DNA of 64,000 nt from Candidatus Thiodiazotropha endoloripes (lineage in GTDB: Bacteria; Pseudomonadota; Gammaproteobacteria; Chromatiales; Chromatiaceae). Position 1 is the stretch's first letter, and each line of letters starts with the position of its first letter. A program made the position numbers and the translations under genes. The stretch covers positions 1,302,001-1,366,000 of the forward strand of contig NZ_LVJW01000003.1 of assembly GCF_001708965.1 (NCBI RefSeq). Direction: 5' to 3'. Of this stretch, positions 52,579-61,908 are shown piece after piece. Below the pieces are notes generated by a model, which saw only the letters and a list, made by a program, of their open reading frames with translations, was not told where the DNA came from and made no database searches.

Positions 52579-53475
52579 TCACATCACGAAAGCCAAGCCG
52601 ATCAGTCCCAGCATCACCGGCCATTTCCACATCAGACGCAACAGATCCTCGGTGCGATAACGGGGAAACAGATAGGCGATACTCACCGGTATGGCCAGCA
52701 CCAGAAAACTCTTGATCAGAAAATCGAACCAGGTGGTACCACCGCCGAGGAACAGACTCACATAGAGCACCGAGGTGGTGTAGAGCTGGAAGCACTGCAT
52801 GACAAACAAGCCACCCAGGTACTTACCACTCATCTCTACCATCGGTCCCGTGGCAATCTCAGCCGGGGCGATATAGATCTCGAAAGGCTGTTTACCCAGT
52901 GAAGCATGCATGGCGATCAGACCGGCAATGGCCAGCAGTGGCATCTCAACCACACCCCAGGTTGCAAAACCACCAGCCTGTTGCGTGGCGATGATCTCCA
53001 CCAGATTGGTGGTGCCGGCGGCATAGGCAACGCCGAAGATCACGATGACCAATGGAATATCGTAGGCCAGCATGGCTGTCAGTGCGCGGGCAATGCCGAT
53101 CGAGCCATTGGGATTGGCGCACTGACCGACACCCAGCGCCAGGCCGAGGGAGGGAATCATCATCAGATAGAGCAGGGTGATCAGTCCCCCCTTTTCCGCG
53201 ATGCCGTTCATGCCGGGTACCGGTAGCAGGGTCTCTGCGGCAATATAGCCGCCCATGGCCATGACAATACCGATGTCATGAATCAGACCGTGGGAGACCT
53301 GAGTGCGTTTGCCGTGAAGCTTGACGATGTCGTAGAGTGGCTGAAAGAAAGGTGGTCCGACTCGACGCTGAATCTTTGCCGCGATACGCCGCATCATCAG
53401 CACCATCATCATGCCGACGATAAAGGCAACCAGCGGCATCAGGGTCAGCTCAATGAAAAGTTCGATCGGTGCCAT
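52579..53475 (-). CDS. nuoH: NuoH/MbxM-like membrane subunit
   Basis: A 298-residue membrane protein with about eight helices. It holds RRVGPPFFQPLYDIVKLHGKRT near the N-terminus and EIYIAPAEIATGPMVEMSGKYLG later, both signature loops of NuoH/HyfC proteins that connect the peripheral arm with the ion-pumping arm. Its ATG shares one base with the stop of the antiporter-like gene upstream (TAATG). Confidence 0.94.
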   Translation of the reverse strand: MAPIELFIELTLMPLVAFIVGMMMVLMMRRIAAKIQRRVGPPFFQPLYDIVKLHGKRTQVSHGLIHDIGIVMAMGGYIAAETLLPVPGMNGIAEKGGLITLLYLMMIPSLGLALGVGQCANPNGSIGIARALTAMLAYDIPLVIVIFGVAYAAGTTNLVEIIATQQAGGFATWGVVEMPLLAIAGLIAMHASLGKQPFEIYIAPAEIATGPMVEMSGKYLGGLFVMQCFQLYTTSVLYVSLFLGGGTTWFDFLIKSFLVLAIPVSIAYLFPRYRTEDLLRLMWKWPVMLGLIGLAFVM

Positions 53476-55352
53476 TAGAAAACCACCCAGGCAATTATGA
53501 AGAGTGCCGTACTTAACAGATAGAATTCAGAGTTGGCACGACGGTAGATACCCTGCATGCCAAGGGAGAGAAACTCGACCAGCGAGGTAATGCTGTTTTC
53601 CAGCCATTGAAAACTGCCACGATACCAGCCACGGATCAGATGCATCAGGCCGGAGTAGAAGTTGTCACTGTATTGGTAACGCACATCGGCGCTGAGAAAG
53701 TGACCGCCTGCGTAGTTGTCGAGCTGATGAACCCGCTTACTCGGCCCGGCGGAGTAGAAGATCACAGCACCGATACCGAAGCCGGCAAACAGCACGCCGA
53801 TCACCCAGATCATATCGAGACTGCCGCTGGAGGATTCGATGCCACCCAGGGTGATCTCGGGACCAGTGAGGCCAATCGTCTGCAGTGCGGCGGTAACCCA
53901 GGTCAGCGGGATACCCGGCAACAGTCCGGTGGTGAAGATCGTGCCGGCCAGTATCAGCATCGGAATCATCATGCTCCAGGGGGCTTCGCGAATATGTTCA
54001 TGTTCCACTCTCAGTTGGCCGAGAAACATATTGTGAATCAGCTTATAGACCGACAGGATGGTGCCCAGCGTACCGATGATGGTGCCGAGGAAAAGCAGTG
54101 GCATACCATCTTCCAGCAGTGAGCGATAGACCAGCCATTTGGAGACAAAACCGTTCATTGGGGGCAGGCCCGCCAGCCCGATGATGCCGGTCAGCAGCAC
54201 CAGAAAGGAGAGTGGCATCCGTGCTACCAGGCCACCCAGCTTGTTCAGATCAGCAGTACCTGTGCGATGCATGACGGCAAACACCGCCATCAACAGCGCC
54301 GCCTGACAGGCCGCATAGTTGAGGACATGAAGCAGACCACCGGCAGCCCCCAGGGAGTTGGCGGTGACCAGGCCGAGCAGCATGTAGCCACCCTGACCGA
54401 TGCCATGCCAGGCCAGCAGATATCGGGCGTCATTCTGTTTCAGGGCGGTATAGGTGGGAAAGATAATGGTAAACACCGCAATCCAGGCCAGCAGGTCCCG
54501 GGCATCGATGAGTGTGAAGGGAATCTTGAGACTGTCGATGTTGACGATGCCGAACAGCTTCACCAATACCAGCAGAATGGCAAACAGGCCCATACGGGAA
54601 GAGATGGCGCCGAGAAAGGCGCTGCCGGGTCCCGGGGTCTCCGCATAGGCGGCCGCCTGCCAGAGATGAAAGGGGAGTAATCCCATCTTGATGCCGAAGC
54701 CACTGCCGAACAGCAATACCAGCATCCAAAGCTGGCCGGTGCTCATTTTTTCTACCGCTATCAATATGGCTTCATACTGCAGTGAACCGGCCGCCGCATA
54801 AACCAGTGCAATGCCACCGAAGATCGTCATCCCGCCGACAACGGCATAGGTGATGTAACGCATGGCTGCCTTGGTTGCAACGCCACCGGCAACGGCCATC
54901 AGCAGGAAGCCTGCCCAACTGACCAGTTCCCAGCCGATGAAGAGGGAGAGCAGATCGCCGCTGGCAAGCAGGATCAACATGGTGAAGACATTTAACGCCA
55001 TGGCCAGATGAAACAGCCAGACATTGCCTCCCTGCTGTTTGAATTTTCGTTCCCACTCACCGCAGGAGAACCAACTGGTCAGCAGTGCTGCCACCAGGGT
55101 GATCAATGCAAAGAACCAGCTCAGGGCATCGAAGCGCCAGGAGAGATCCTGTCCCATCACCGAGAGACTCAACTCGGAAGCGATGGGATCCCCGCCGTAA
55201 CCCAGTGCGGCCATCTTGATCAGGACCAGCAGTTGTCCACCATAGAGAATGGTGACCATCCAGCCTACCGCCAGACCGCGACCCAGGATCAGGGCAACCA
55301 GCACCGTGGCAGCCGAAAAGATCAAAAGCTCATCCAACAGGCTGAAAATCAC
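53475..55352 (-). CDS. NuoL/MrpA-type antiporter-like subunit
   Basis: A 625-residue proton/sodium-antiporter-like subunit with about 14-16 helices. GDLLSLFIGWELVSWAGFLLMAVAGG carries the conserved TM5 Glu, GIKMGLLPFHLWQAAAYAETPGPGSAFLGAISSRMG the broken-helix lysine region, and RYLLAWHGIGQGGYMLLGL the second. A C-terminal extension (about 515-625) has extra helices. With the MrpD-like gene next to it, the complex has two antiporter subunits, as in Mbx/Mbs. It overlaps the MrpD-like gene by ATGA. Confidence 0.93.
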   Translation of the reverse strand: MIFSLLDELLIFSAATVLVALILGRGLAVGWMVTILYGGQLLVLIKMAALGYGGDPIASELSLSVMGQDLSWRFDALSWFFALITLVAALLTSWFSCGEWERKFKQQGGNVWLFHLAMALNVFTMLILLASGDLLSLFIGWELVSWAGFLLMAVAGGVATKAAMRYITYAVVGGMTIFGGIALVYAAAGSLQYEAILIAVEKMSTGQLWMLVLLFGSGFGIKMGLLPFHLWQAAAYAETPGPGSAFLGAISSRMGLFAILLVLVKLFGIVNIDSLKIPFTLIDARDLLAWIAVFTIIFPTYTALKQNDARYLLAWHGIGQGGYMLLGLVTANSLGAAGGLLHVLNYAACQAALLMAVFAVMHRTGTADLNKLGGLVARMPLSFLVLLTGIIGLAGLPPMNGFVSKWLVYRSLLEDGMPLLFLGTIIGTLGTILSVYKLIHNMFLGQLRVEHEHIREAPWSMMIPMLILAGTIFTTGLLPGIPLTWVTAALQTIGLTGPEITLGGIESSSGSLDMIWVIGVLFAGFGIGAVIFYSAGPSKRVHQLDNYAGGHFLSADVRYQYSDNFYSGLMHLIRGWYRGSFQWLENSITSLVEFLSLGMQGIYRRANSEFYLLSTALFIIAWVVF

Positions 55353-56821
55353 AATGGGCCTCCGGGCGTTGCCGGTATCACGGTTTGTATATAGAGCTCG
55401 GCATTTTTTGCCTCGGCCGCAACGGCTTGCAGTCCATCACCGATCGGGGCGATCAGAATTGTTGCCGACAGCAGAGCGACGCCGAACAGTGAAGCCGTAG
55501 CCAGTGAGAGGCCGGGCAAATGTACGTGCTCAGGCTGTTCGGTTGTGGTCTCGGCTGAACTGTAGAGTTTCGTCACGATACGGAACAGATAACTTGTCTC
55601 GATTACCGTGGCAAAAAGAAATACCAGCAGACCGATCAGATAGAGTGGTTCACTCTGGGCTGCCAGCTCGGTGATCAGGGTGAATTTGGCCCAGAAACCG
55701 GGTAGTGGGGGAACACCAACCAGGGAGAGGGCGAACAGGGTAAACAGTGCTGCCCCGACAGGTGACTTCTTGGCAATCCCGGTCAACCGGTCGAGTGATC
55801 CGCCCCAGCCGTCAGCCAGCATGAAGAGCCCGGTTTTGATCACCAGATGGTGAAGCGAGAGAGCCAGCAGGGCTAACAGCCCCCGCTCATCCGGTAAGGA
55901 TAGGGCGATAAAAATAATGCCCAGCTGACCGATCGAGGAGAAGCCAAGCATACGTCGCATATCCTTGGCGCGCCAGGCTGCAAATTCACCGCTGATGACA
56001 CCCAGTATGCCGAGAATGAGAACAATCTGTATCGCTTCCGGCTGGTCAAATATCAGCACCAGCAGTCGCAGAATGATCAGCAGTGCCAGTTTCGACAGCA
56101 GTCCGGCAAGGAAGCCGGAGAGCCGGCTTGAGGCGGTAGCATAGATCTCCGGAACCCAGGCGTTGACCGGAAACAGCTCCGCTTTGACACCGATACCGAT
56201 CAGGATCAGCAGGTAGGCGGTCAATCCCAGTCGATTGTTTAACAGCTCCGGTGCCAGTTGTGCCAGATGGGCCAGGTTGAGGGTGCCGGTCTGACTGTAG
56301 ATCAGTGCGATACCGAGCAGAGTCAACACGGAACCGATACCGCTCAATATCAGATACCGGAAGGTTGCGGCGTAGGCTGCCGAGGTGCTGGATGCAACTA
56401 CCAGCCCGAAGGTGGCCACAGCAGCCAGTTCATAAAAGACATACAGATTGAACAGATCACCGGAGAGTGCCAGTCCGGTCGAGGCGGCAACCAGTAGCAG
56501 CATCAGGGCCTGTCGTCTGGCCGTATCCTGATTCAATGCATAGGGCCAGCAGATCAAGCCAAGCAGCTGCACCGCGAAGGCAAACAACAGGGCCAGAGAG
56601 TCCAGATAGAGATTGATGCCGTATGGGGCATCGAATCCGCCAATCACAATCGACAGTGGCAGGTTGATGTCGCTGAACCAGAGATTTCCCAACAACCAAC
56701 AGCCGTAACCTAGAATGATTGGTCCGAGCCATAAACCGATGGCCTGGGAGAGACGCATCATCACAGGCAGTAAGAAGGCGCCAAGCAGAGGCAGGGCGAT
56801 GGTCAATGCCAGGTTATTCAT
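55349..56821 (-). CDS. mrpD: MrpD/NuoN-like antiporter subunit
   Basis: A 490-residue membrane protein with about 14 helices. GDLFNLYVFYELAAVATFGLV holds the TM5 Glu. GVKAELFPVNAWVPEIYATASSRLSGFLAG holds the TM7-8 region with its lysine. MRRMLGFSSIGQLGIIFIAL and HHLVIKTGLFMLADG follow. This matches MrpD and the NuoM/N group. It overlaps neighbours on both sides by ATGA and would carry H+ (or Na+) through the membrane arm. Confidence 0.93.
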   Translation of the reverse strand: MNNLALTIALPLLGAFLLPVMMRLSQAIGLWLGPIILGYGCWLLGNLWFSDINLPLSIVIGGFDAPYGINLYLDSLALLFAFAVQLLGLICWPYALNQDTARRQALMLLLVAASTGLALSGDLFNLYVFYELAAVATFGLVVASSTSAAYAATFRYLILSGIGSVLTLLGIALIYSQTGTLNLAHLAQLAPELLNNRLGLTAYLLILIGIGVKAELFPVNAWVPEIYATASSRLSGFLAGLLSKLALLIILRLLVLIFDQPEAIQIVLILGILGVISGEFAAWRAKDMRRMLGFSSIGQLGIIFIALSLPDERGLLALLALSLHHLVIKTGLFMLADGWGGSLDRLTGIAKKSPVGAALFTLFALSLVGVPPLPGFWAKFTLITELAAQSEPLYLIGLLVFLFATVIETSYLFRIVTKLYSSAETTTEQPEHVHLPGLSLATASLFGVALLSATILIAPIGDGLQAVAAEAKNAELYIQTVIPATPGGPL

Positions 56822-57297
56822 GCATCGCCTCCTCGGGATTCAGCGGTATGAGCCGGAAGGGGTGACAGGGGACGCTCACCGAGTGGTTCATCCTGACTGA
56901 TGTCCCTGCGGATTCCTGCACTGGCGGCTATTTCAGCATCCATTTTTTCTGCCACTTCACGACGTTTCAGGTTGCCATAGCGCTGGCGGATACGAATCAA
57001 TATGCTGATCGCCAGTGCCTGAATGCCGACGCCAATTACGATTGCGGTCAGCACCATGGCCTGGGGAACCGGATCGACCATCGCCGGTTGTTCGGCTCGC
57101 TGCATCAGGATCGGCGCCACCGCATCCCAGCGATAGCCGGAGAGTACCAGCATCAGATTGGCCCCCGCTTCGGCAATCACCAGCGCAAGCACCATGCGGA
57201 ACAGGTGGCTGCTGAGCACCACACCGGCAAGGCCGATAGTCACCAGCCCCAGTGCTGTGACATAGAGTATCAGTTCAAGTGTCACACCCGGGATCAT
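56818..57297 (-). CDS. mrpC: MrpC/NuoK-like subunit
   Basis: A 159-residue protein: three membrane helices with SSHLFRMVLALVIAEAGANLMLV (the conserved Glu in helix two) and PVPQAMVLTAIVIGVGIQALAISILIRIRQRYG, followed by a charged tail of about 45 residues that is longer than typical NuoK. It overlaps neighbours by ATGA on both sides. Confidence 0.93.
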   Translation of the reverse strand: MIPGVTLELILYVTALGLVTIGLAGVVLSSHLFRMVLALVIAEAGANLMLVLSGYRWDAVAPILMQRAEQPAMVDPVPQAMVLTAIVIGVGIQALAISILIRIRQRYGNLKRREVAEKMDAEIAASAGIRRDISQDEPLGERPLSPLPAHTAESRGGDA

Positions 57298-57980
57298 TGT
57301 TCAGACTCCGTATGTGCAAGGTTGGAGAGCAGGCTTGCCAACTCGGCACCAACTTTCAAACCCACGGCGATATAGAGCAGTGGCAGGGTCCCGGCGGAGA
57401 TCAGCGTGCCAAGGGTATCCTGATTGAGCATCGGTTGCAGAAATGCCTGGCCCTCCGCCAGGGCGGCAAGTCCGATGAGAATAAAGCTGGCACCGGCAAA
57501 GGCTTCGATGACACTCAGGATGGAGTGGTGCAGGCGCGCCCCGGGCCGGGCCAACAGAGGCAGGAAAAAGGCTGCGGCAAGAATAACACCGCCCTGGAAT
57601 CCGCCACCCGGTGTCAGATGGCCATGAAAGATGATGTAGAAACCGATCGTCAGCAGAAAAGGAAAGATCAAGGCGCCACCATGAAAGAGCACGAAACCAC
57701 CTTTGCGCTGAGTGCCCGTGGTGGTATGTCGGCGACCCAGCACCAGTCCGGCAGCCGATGCGGCGGCAAACAGGATGGCAAGCTCACCGAGCGTATCGAT
57801 ACCCCGGTAGCCCAGCACCACTGAGGTGACAATATTGGCGGCGCCGATCTCCTGAGGAGAGGCGGACTGTATGGCTTCGCCGATGCGCATTGGCGGACTA
57901 CCGAAATCGATGCCGCTGGTAATCGCCAGCAGCATGAAACCCAGGCCGCCGGCAAACAACAGGCCGGTGAGTTTACGCAT
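57294..57980 (-). CDS. mrpB: MbhE-like and MrpB-like fused subunit
   Basis: A 228-residue membrane protein. The first about 85 residues (up to GRRHTTTG) carry AANIVTSVVLGYRGIDTLGELAILFAAA, typical of the MbhE/MrpA C-terminal subdomain. The rest (PFLLTIGFYIIFHGHLTPGGGFQGGVILAAAFFL) is MrpB. In Mbh-type operons these are separate genes (MbhE and MbhF). It overlaps the DUF4040-type gene by 8 bp and mrpC by ATGA. Confidence 0.88.
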   Translation of the reverse strand: MRKLTGLLFAGGLGFMLLAITSGIDFGSPPMRIGEAIQSASPQEIGAANIVTSVVLGYRGIDTLGELAILFAAASAAGLVLGRRHTTTGTQRKGGFVLFHGGALIFPFLLTIGFYIIFHGHLTPGGGFQGGVILAAAFFLPLLARPGARLHHSILSVIEAFAGASFILIGLAALAEGQAFLQPMLNQDTLGTLISAGTLPLLYIAVGLKVGAELASLLSNLAHTESEQ

Positions 57981-58284
57981 CTTCTTTCCCCCTGGTTGAA
58001 GCGCTCAGCAGATTGCTGTTGTCATTTCCGCTGTCGATCTGCCACAAGCCCAGGCGTCGCAGCGCCAAAGCCAGGATCAAACTGCTCAGACCGGCACCGA
58101 CAGCGGCTTCGGTCATTGCCACATCCGGTGCCCGCATCAGGGCAAACAGCAGCGCCAAACCGAGCGACACCACGGATGCGGCAGCTACCGCAGCGAGATG
58201 GTTTTTGACCACCAGTGCCAACACCGCACTGCTTAACATCATGATCCCCAGGATCAGGGCGATCCAAAGTTCTACTTCACTCAT
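57973..58284 (-). CDS. MbhD-like DUF4040 subunit
   Basis: A 103-residue protein with three helices, corresponding to a piece of the MrpA C-terminus (MSSAVLALVVKNHLAAVAAASVVSLGLALLFALMRAPDVAMTEAAVGAGLSSLILALALRRLG); the APDVAMTEAAVG loop is the MbhD/MrpA signature. I place the start at 58284 by ATGA overlap with mrpG; the longer open frame to 58425 lies inside mrpG. Confidence 0.9.
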   Translation of the reverse strand: MSEVELWIALILGIMMLSSAVLALVVKNHLAAVAAASVVSLGLALLFALMRAPDVAMTEAAVGAGLSSLILALALRRLGLWQIDSGNDNSNLLSASTRGKEDA

Positions 58285-58598
58285 CGGTCGGCCTCTCCTG
58301 TATGGCTGACGGTGGCTCTGCTCCAGGGTTTTACCCCGGCCTTCAGCAGTGCCCGGGCAATGGTGGAAGAGCCGAGTGGATTGGTAATCAGAATCAGCAC
58401 GCCGATCACCAACAGCTTCGACCACCAGGCAGGGTAGAGCAGAGCGATGCCGATCAATAGGCAGAGCGAGCCAAGGGTGACCGCCTTGGTGCCTGCCTGG
58501 ATACGGTTATAGACATCGGGCATACGGATCAGTCCAATGGCACCGAACAGGGTGAAGGCAGCACCGATAACAAGAAACAGGTCGGCAATCAGTCTCAT
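58281..58598 (-). CDS. mrpG: MrpG-like subunit
   Basis: A 105-residue MnhG/MrpG subunit with three helices (AAFTLFGAIGLIRMPDVYNRIQAGTKAVTLGSLCLLIGIAL). The signature is RMPDVYNRIQAGTKA. Its ATG shares one base with the mrpF stop (TGATG). Confidence 0.93.
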   Translation of the reverse strand: MRLIADLFLVIGAAFTLFGAIGLIRMPDVYNRIQAGTKAVTLGSLCLLIGIALLYPAWWSKLLVIGVLILITNPLGSSTIARALLKAGVKPWSRATVSHTGEADR

Positions 58599-58861
58599 CA
58601 GCCGTTCCCCTCAATCGTACGGGCAATGGCGACAACACCGACAAATGCCAATGTGCCATAGATCAGAGCCACATCCAGATAGAGCGGGCTGCCCAGCAGG
58701 GCGGCGAGGATCACCAGTCCCGATGTCGTGATCACCGCCAGGGTATCGGCGGCTACCACCCGGTCCGGGGCTGTGGGGCCCAGGATTAGGCGCAACAGAC
58801 TGAGTAGTACCGCCGCACCCAACAAGCCCAGTGCCACGATCTCCAATAGGGTTAATGTCAT
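58598..58861 (-). CDS. mrpF: MrpF-like subunit
   Basis: An 87-residue MnhF/MrpF subunit with three helices and the RLILGPTAPDRVVAADTL signature. It overlaps mrpE by ATGA and mrpG by one base. Confidence 0.93.
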   Translation of the reverse strand: MTLTLLEIVALGLLGAAVLLSLLRLILGPTAPDRVVAADTLAVITTSGLVILAALLGSPLYLDVALIYGTLAFVGVVAIARTIEGNG

Positions 58862-59385
58862 AACACGAAGCCTTTCAGATGTTGTTCAAATTTGCTGGTG
58901 ATGGCCTGGGTGGTGGAGGCCAGATCACTCCCCGGGGGAGAGTCGACCCAATGCACCAACAGTACCTGATCCTGTACATCGACAGTCAGGGTGCCGGGGG
59001 TCAGGGTAATGGTGTTGGCCAGAATCAGCCGGCCGAGTGGTGATTTGAGTTTGGTTTCCACCTCAACCACGGCTGGTTGCAAAGGCAGTGAAGGACTCAG
59101 CACGCGCCGGGCCATATCGAGATTGGCTTGAACAAGCGCCACGATGAATGTGCCGAGGTAGCGTAACAAAGGAAGCAGGGCAGTCGGTGATATGATCAGC
59201 CCGGTCAGGATGCTTAGGTGAGGTCGACTTGCCAGAGTGACAATCAGAGCGACCACCACTCCGGCAGCCATCTCCGCTGTGTCCAGATTACCGACCAACA
59301 ACATCCAGAGTGCAAACACAAGCAGGTAGAGAAACAGTCCGTGGACAATACCGGGTTCAGGTTGTTGTATGGACTTCGTCGTCAT
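58858..59385 (-). CDS. mrpE: MrpE-like subunit, first gene of the operon
   Basis: A 175-residue MnhE/MrpE subunit: two or three N-terminal helices, then a cytoplasmic domain with LANTITLTPGTLTVDV, the MrpE signature. ATG 59385 is preferred to the GTG at 59397 because an AGGTG ribosome site lies nine bases before the ATG and covers the GTG. It opens the 14-gene operon; the 111-bp stretch between it and the alpha-E gene should contain the promoter. Confidence 0.93.
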   Translation of the reverse strand: MTTKSIQQPEPGIVHGLFLYLLVFALWMLLVGNLDTAEMAAGVVVALIVTLASRPHLSILTGLIISPTALLPLLRYLGTFIVALVQANLDMARRVLSPSLPLQPAVVEVETKLKSPLGRLILANTITLTPGTLTVDVQDQVLLVHWVDSPPGSDLASTTQAITSKFEQHLKGFVL

Positions 59386-59496
59386 ACTCGGAGTCACCTT
59401 TTGTTGTGGTTGTGCGTAGTATTGTACGCGTTATTTTGTTATCAAATCATCTTTATGTTACAGCCCAATGACGCCACTCAATAAACCCTTTGTCAA

Positions 59497-60441
59497 TTAT
59501 GCTGCGGACATCAGAGCAGGTGGGAAATAGGCTTTTGAAATCGCTTCATGCAGGGTGCCAAAATCGATCTGTAAATCGTCAATAAACTCATGCAGCTCAT
59601 TGTTATCCATCTTATCCGTCAACATCTCTGTCAGGCGGGTATCGATCTTTTTCAGTACTTTTAACGGTGTTCTGTTTTTCGGCAGACGGGAGAGATTGAA
59701 ACGGATGTTTTCCGTGCAATAACTTATTGAACGGGGAAAACCCTGTGTTTTAAACAGGAACTGTAGAACGTCCTTACGATTGATTCTGACCTGCATATGT
59801 TGTCGATACATCTGATAAGCACTGAGTGATTTCAACATACTCATCCATTGAATGTCTTCAAATGGCGCCAGTTCAGGTGCCTCTTCCGGGAGTGGATTTT
59901 CGGGTCGTACATCGATGATACGTGTTGTCATATCGGCACGTTCCAGTTTTCGTCCCAAATTGAGAAAGCGGTAGGCCGTGTCGTGATTCATACTGCCGGC
60001 CAGTAGCCCGGTCATCAACTGTGAGCCAGCAATGATATGTTCCAGGTAAGTTTGTCGCCCCTGGCGGGAAAAGCTGCTCTGTTTACGCTCCAGGGCAGTC
60101 TGGTAATAACTGTTGATCGACTCCCAGGCTTCCCGCGGCAATATCTCGCGTATGGTGCGGGCATTCTCTCGCAATGCGCAGAGAGTACTGATGATGGAGC
60201 TGGAATTGGATTCATCGTTGATCAAAAAATTCGCCACCCGGCGCTCGGTAAACTCGGGATGACGTGCCAGATAGGAGTCGTAACAGCCCAGCAGGTTGAT
60301 CAGTGCATCCCAGCCTGGGGCAACCTTGGGCGGCAGATCCAGCATCAGATTGGTGTTGACGGTGATCAGACGCGCGGTATTTTCAGCCCGTTCCTGATAA
60401 CGTCCTATCCAGTATATGGTTTGTGCAACTCGGGATAGCAT
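59497..60441 (-). CDS. Alpha-E domain protein (DUF403)
   Basis: A 314-residue all-helical protein with MLSRVAQTIYWIGRYQERAENTARLITVNTNLMLDLP at the start, characteristic of alpha-E proteins. These occur with a circularly permuted ATP-grasp enzyme and a transglutaminase-like protein, as here, and are thought to assist peptide ligation. The activity has not been established. It follows the ATP-grasp gene by 21 bp. Confidence 0.93.
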   Translation of the reverse strand: MLSRVAQTIYWIGRYQERAENTARLITVNTNLMLDLPPKVAPGWDALINLLGCYDSYLARHPEFTERRVANFLINDESNSSSIISTLCALRENARTIREILPREAWESINSYYQTALERKQSSFSRQGRQTYLEHIIAGSQLMTGLLAGSMNHDTAYRFLNLGRKLERADMTTRIIDVRPENPLPEEAPELAPFEDIQWMSMLKSLSAYQMYRQHMQVRINRKDVLQFLFKTQGFPRSISYCTENIRFNLSRLPKNRTPLKVLKKIDTRLTEMLTDKMDNNELHEFIDDLQIDFGTLHEAISKAYFPPALMSAA

Positions 60442-60462
60442 TGTTTACTCCTCAGATAGGCC

Positions 60463-61908
60463 CTAACTGTCCACGATCCAGGTATCCTTGCTGCCGCCGC
60501 CCTGGGATGAGTTCACCACCAGGGATCCTTTACGCAGTGCCACCCGGGTCAGCCCACCGGTGGTCACCTCCATCGACTTGCCGCTGAGGATGAACGGCCT
60601 CAGATCAACATGTCTGGGTTCAAGCAAACCACCATTGATTGTGGGGACCGTAGAGATCGCCAGGGTTGGTTGTGCAATGTAGTTACGGGGATTCTTCTCG
60701 ATCAGCTTGCGAAAGGTCTCTCGCTCCTGCCGGGACGATGACGGACCCACCAGCAGACCGTAACCACCCGATTCGTTGGCAGGTTTTACCACCAGCTCTT
60801 TAAGATGATCCAGGACATAATCACAGGATGGTTTGTCCATACAGCGCCAGGTTGGCACATTCGGTACGATGGGTTCCTGGTCCAGATAGTAGCGAATGAT
60901 ATCGGGCACAAAGGAGTAGACCACTTTGTCATCCGCCACACCGGCCCCCGGGGCATTGGCCATCGCGACATTACCCGCTTTCCAGGCCCGCATCAGACCG
61001 GGAACACCCAGCATCGAGTCGGCATTGAATGCCTCGGGATCAAGAAAAAGATCATCGATACGGCGATAGATCACATCCACCCGGGAGTGCCCTTCGATAT
61101 TGCGCATATAGACACAATCATCCTTCTCAACAACCAGGTCGCGTCCCTCAACCAGCTCACATCCCATCTGTTGTGCCAGATAGGCATGTTCGAAGTAGGC
61201 TGAGTTGTAGATACCCGGGGTGAGTACCACAATCTCCGGATAATCTCCGGGACGGGGTGACAGGGCAGAGAGAGTATCGAACAGTTCGGATGGATAGTCA
61301 TCGATGGGCAGGGGACTGTAGGTTTCGAACAGTTCCGGGAAGACCCGTTTGGTCACCAGTCGATTCTCCAGCATATAGGAAACCCCGGAAGGGACTCTCA
61401 GATTATCCTCCAGTACATAGATCTCACCCTTGTCATCGCGGACCAGATCACTGCCGCAGATATGCGCCCAGACACCCAGTGGTGGATTGACGCCAATACA
61501 CTGTTCACGAAAGTTTTCGGAATCTGCCAGCACTTCCGCCGGAAACACCTTGTCCTTGACAATCTGCTGTTTGTGATAAAGATCGTCAATGAAAAGATTG
61601 AGTGCTTCGACCCGCTGCTTAAGACCGGATTCGATCCGGTCCCACTCTTTTTTAGGGATCAGCCGGGGCACGATATCGAACGGCCAGACCCGATCGATGG
61701 AACCCTCCTCTTCGGTATAGACGCGAAAGGTGATGCCCATCTGTTTGATCGCCAGTTCGGCACCCAGCTGGCGGGATGCCAGCTCTCCCTCATCGAGCTT
61801 ACCCAGATAGCTGATCAGTTTACGGGCATAGCCTCTGGCATGACCGTTGGGCGTGATCAGTTCATCGAAGAATGGATGGTTTTCAAAGGACTCCCGATTG
61901 ATGGTCAT
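60463..61908 (-). CDS. Circularly permuted ATP-grasp protein (DUF404/DUF407)
   Basis: A 481-residue enzyme. It holds ICGSDLVRDDKGEIYVLEDNLRVPSGVSYMLENR, VDVIYRRIDDLFLDPEAFNADS, DYVLDHLKELVVKPANESGGYGLLVGP and FILSGKSMEVTTGGLTRVAL, all typical of the type-2 ATP-grasp family. It is predicted to form peptide-like bonds using ATP, with the alpha-E protein as partner. It overlaps the DUF2126 gene by ATGA and precedes the alpha-E gene. Confidence 0.93.
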   Translation of the reverse strand: MTINRESFENHPFFDELITPNGHARGYARKLISYLGKLDEGELASRQLGAELAIKQMGITFRVYTEEEGSIDRVWPFDIVPRLIPKKEWDRIESGLKQRVEALNLFIDDLYHKQQIVKDKVFPAEVLADSENFREQCIGVNPPLGVWAHICGSDLVRDDKGEIYVLEDNLRVPSGVSYMLENRLVTKRVFPELFETYSPLPIDDYPSELFDTLSALSPRPGDYPEIVVLTPGIYNSAYFEHAYLAQQMGCELVEGRDLVVEKDDCVYMRNIEGHSRVDVIYRRIDDLFLDPEAFNADSMLGVPGLMRAWKAGNVAMANAPGAGVADDKVVYSFVPDIIRYYLDQEPIVPNVPTWRCMDKPSCDYVLDHLKELVVKPANESGGYGLLVGPSSSRQERETFRKLIEKNPRNYIAQPTLAISTVPTINGGLLEPRHVDLRPFILSGKSMEVTTGGLTRVALRKGSLVVNSSQGGGSKDTWIVDS

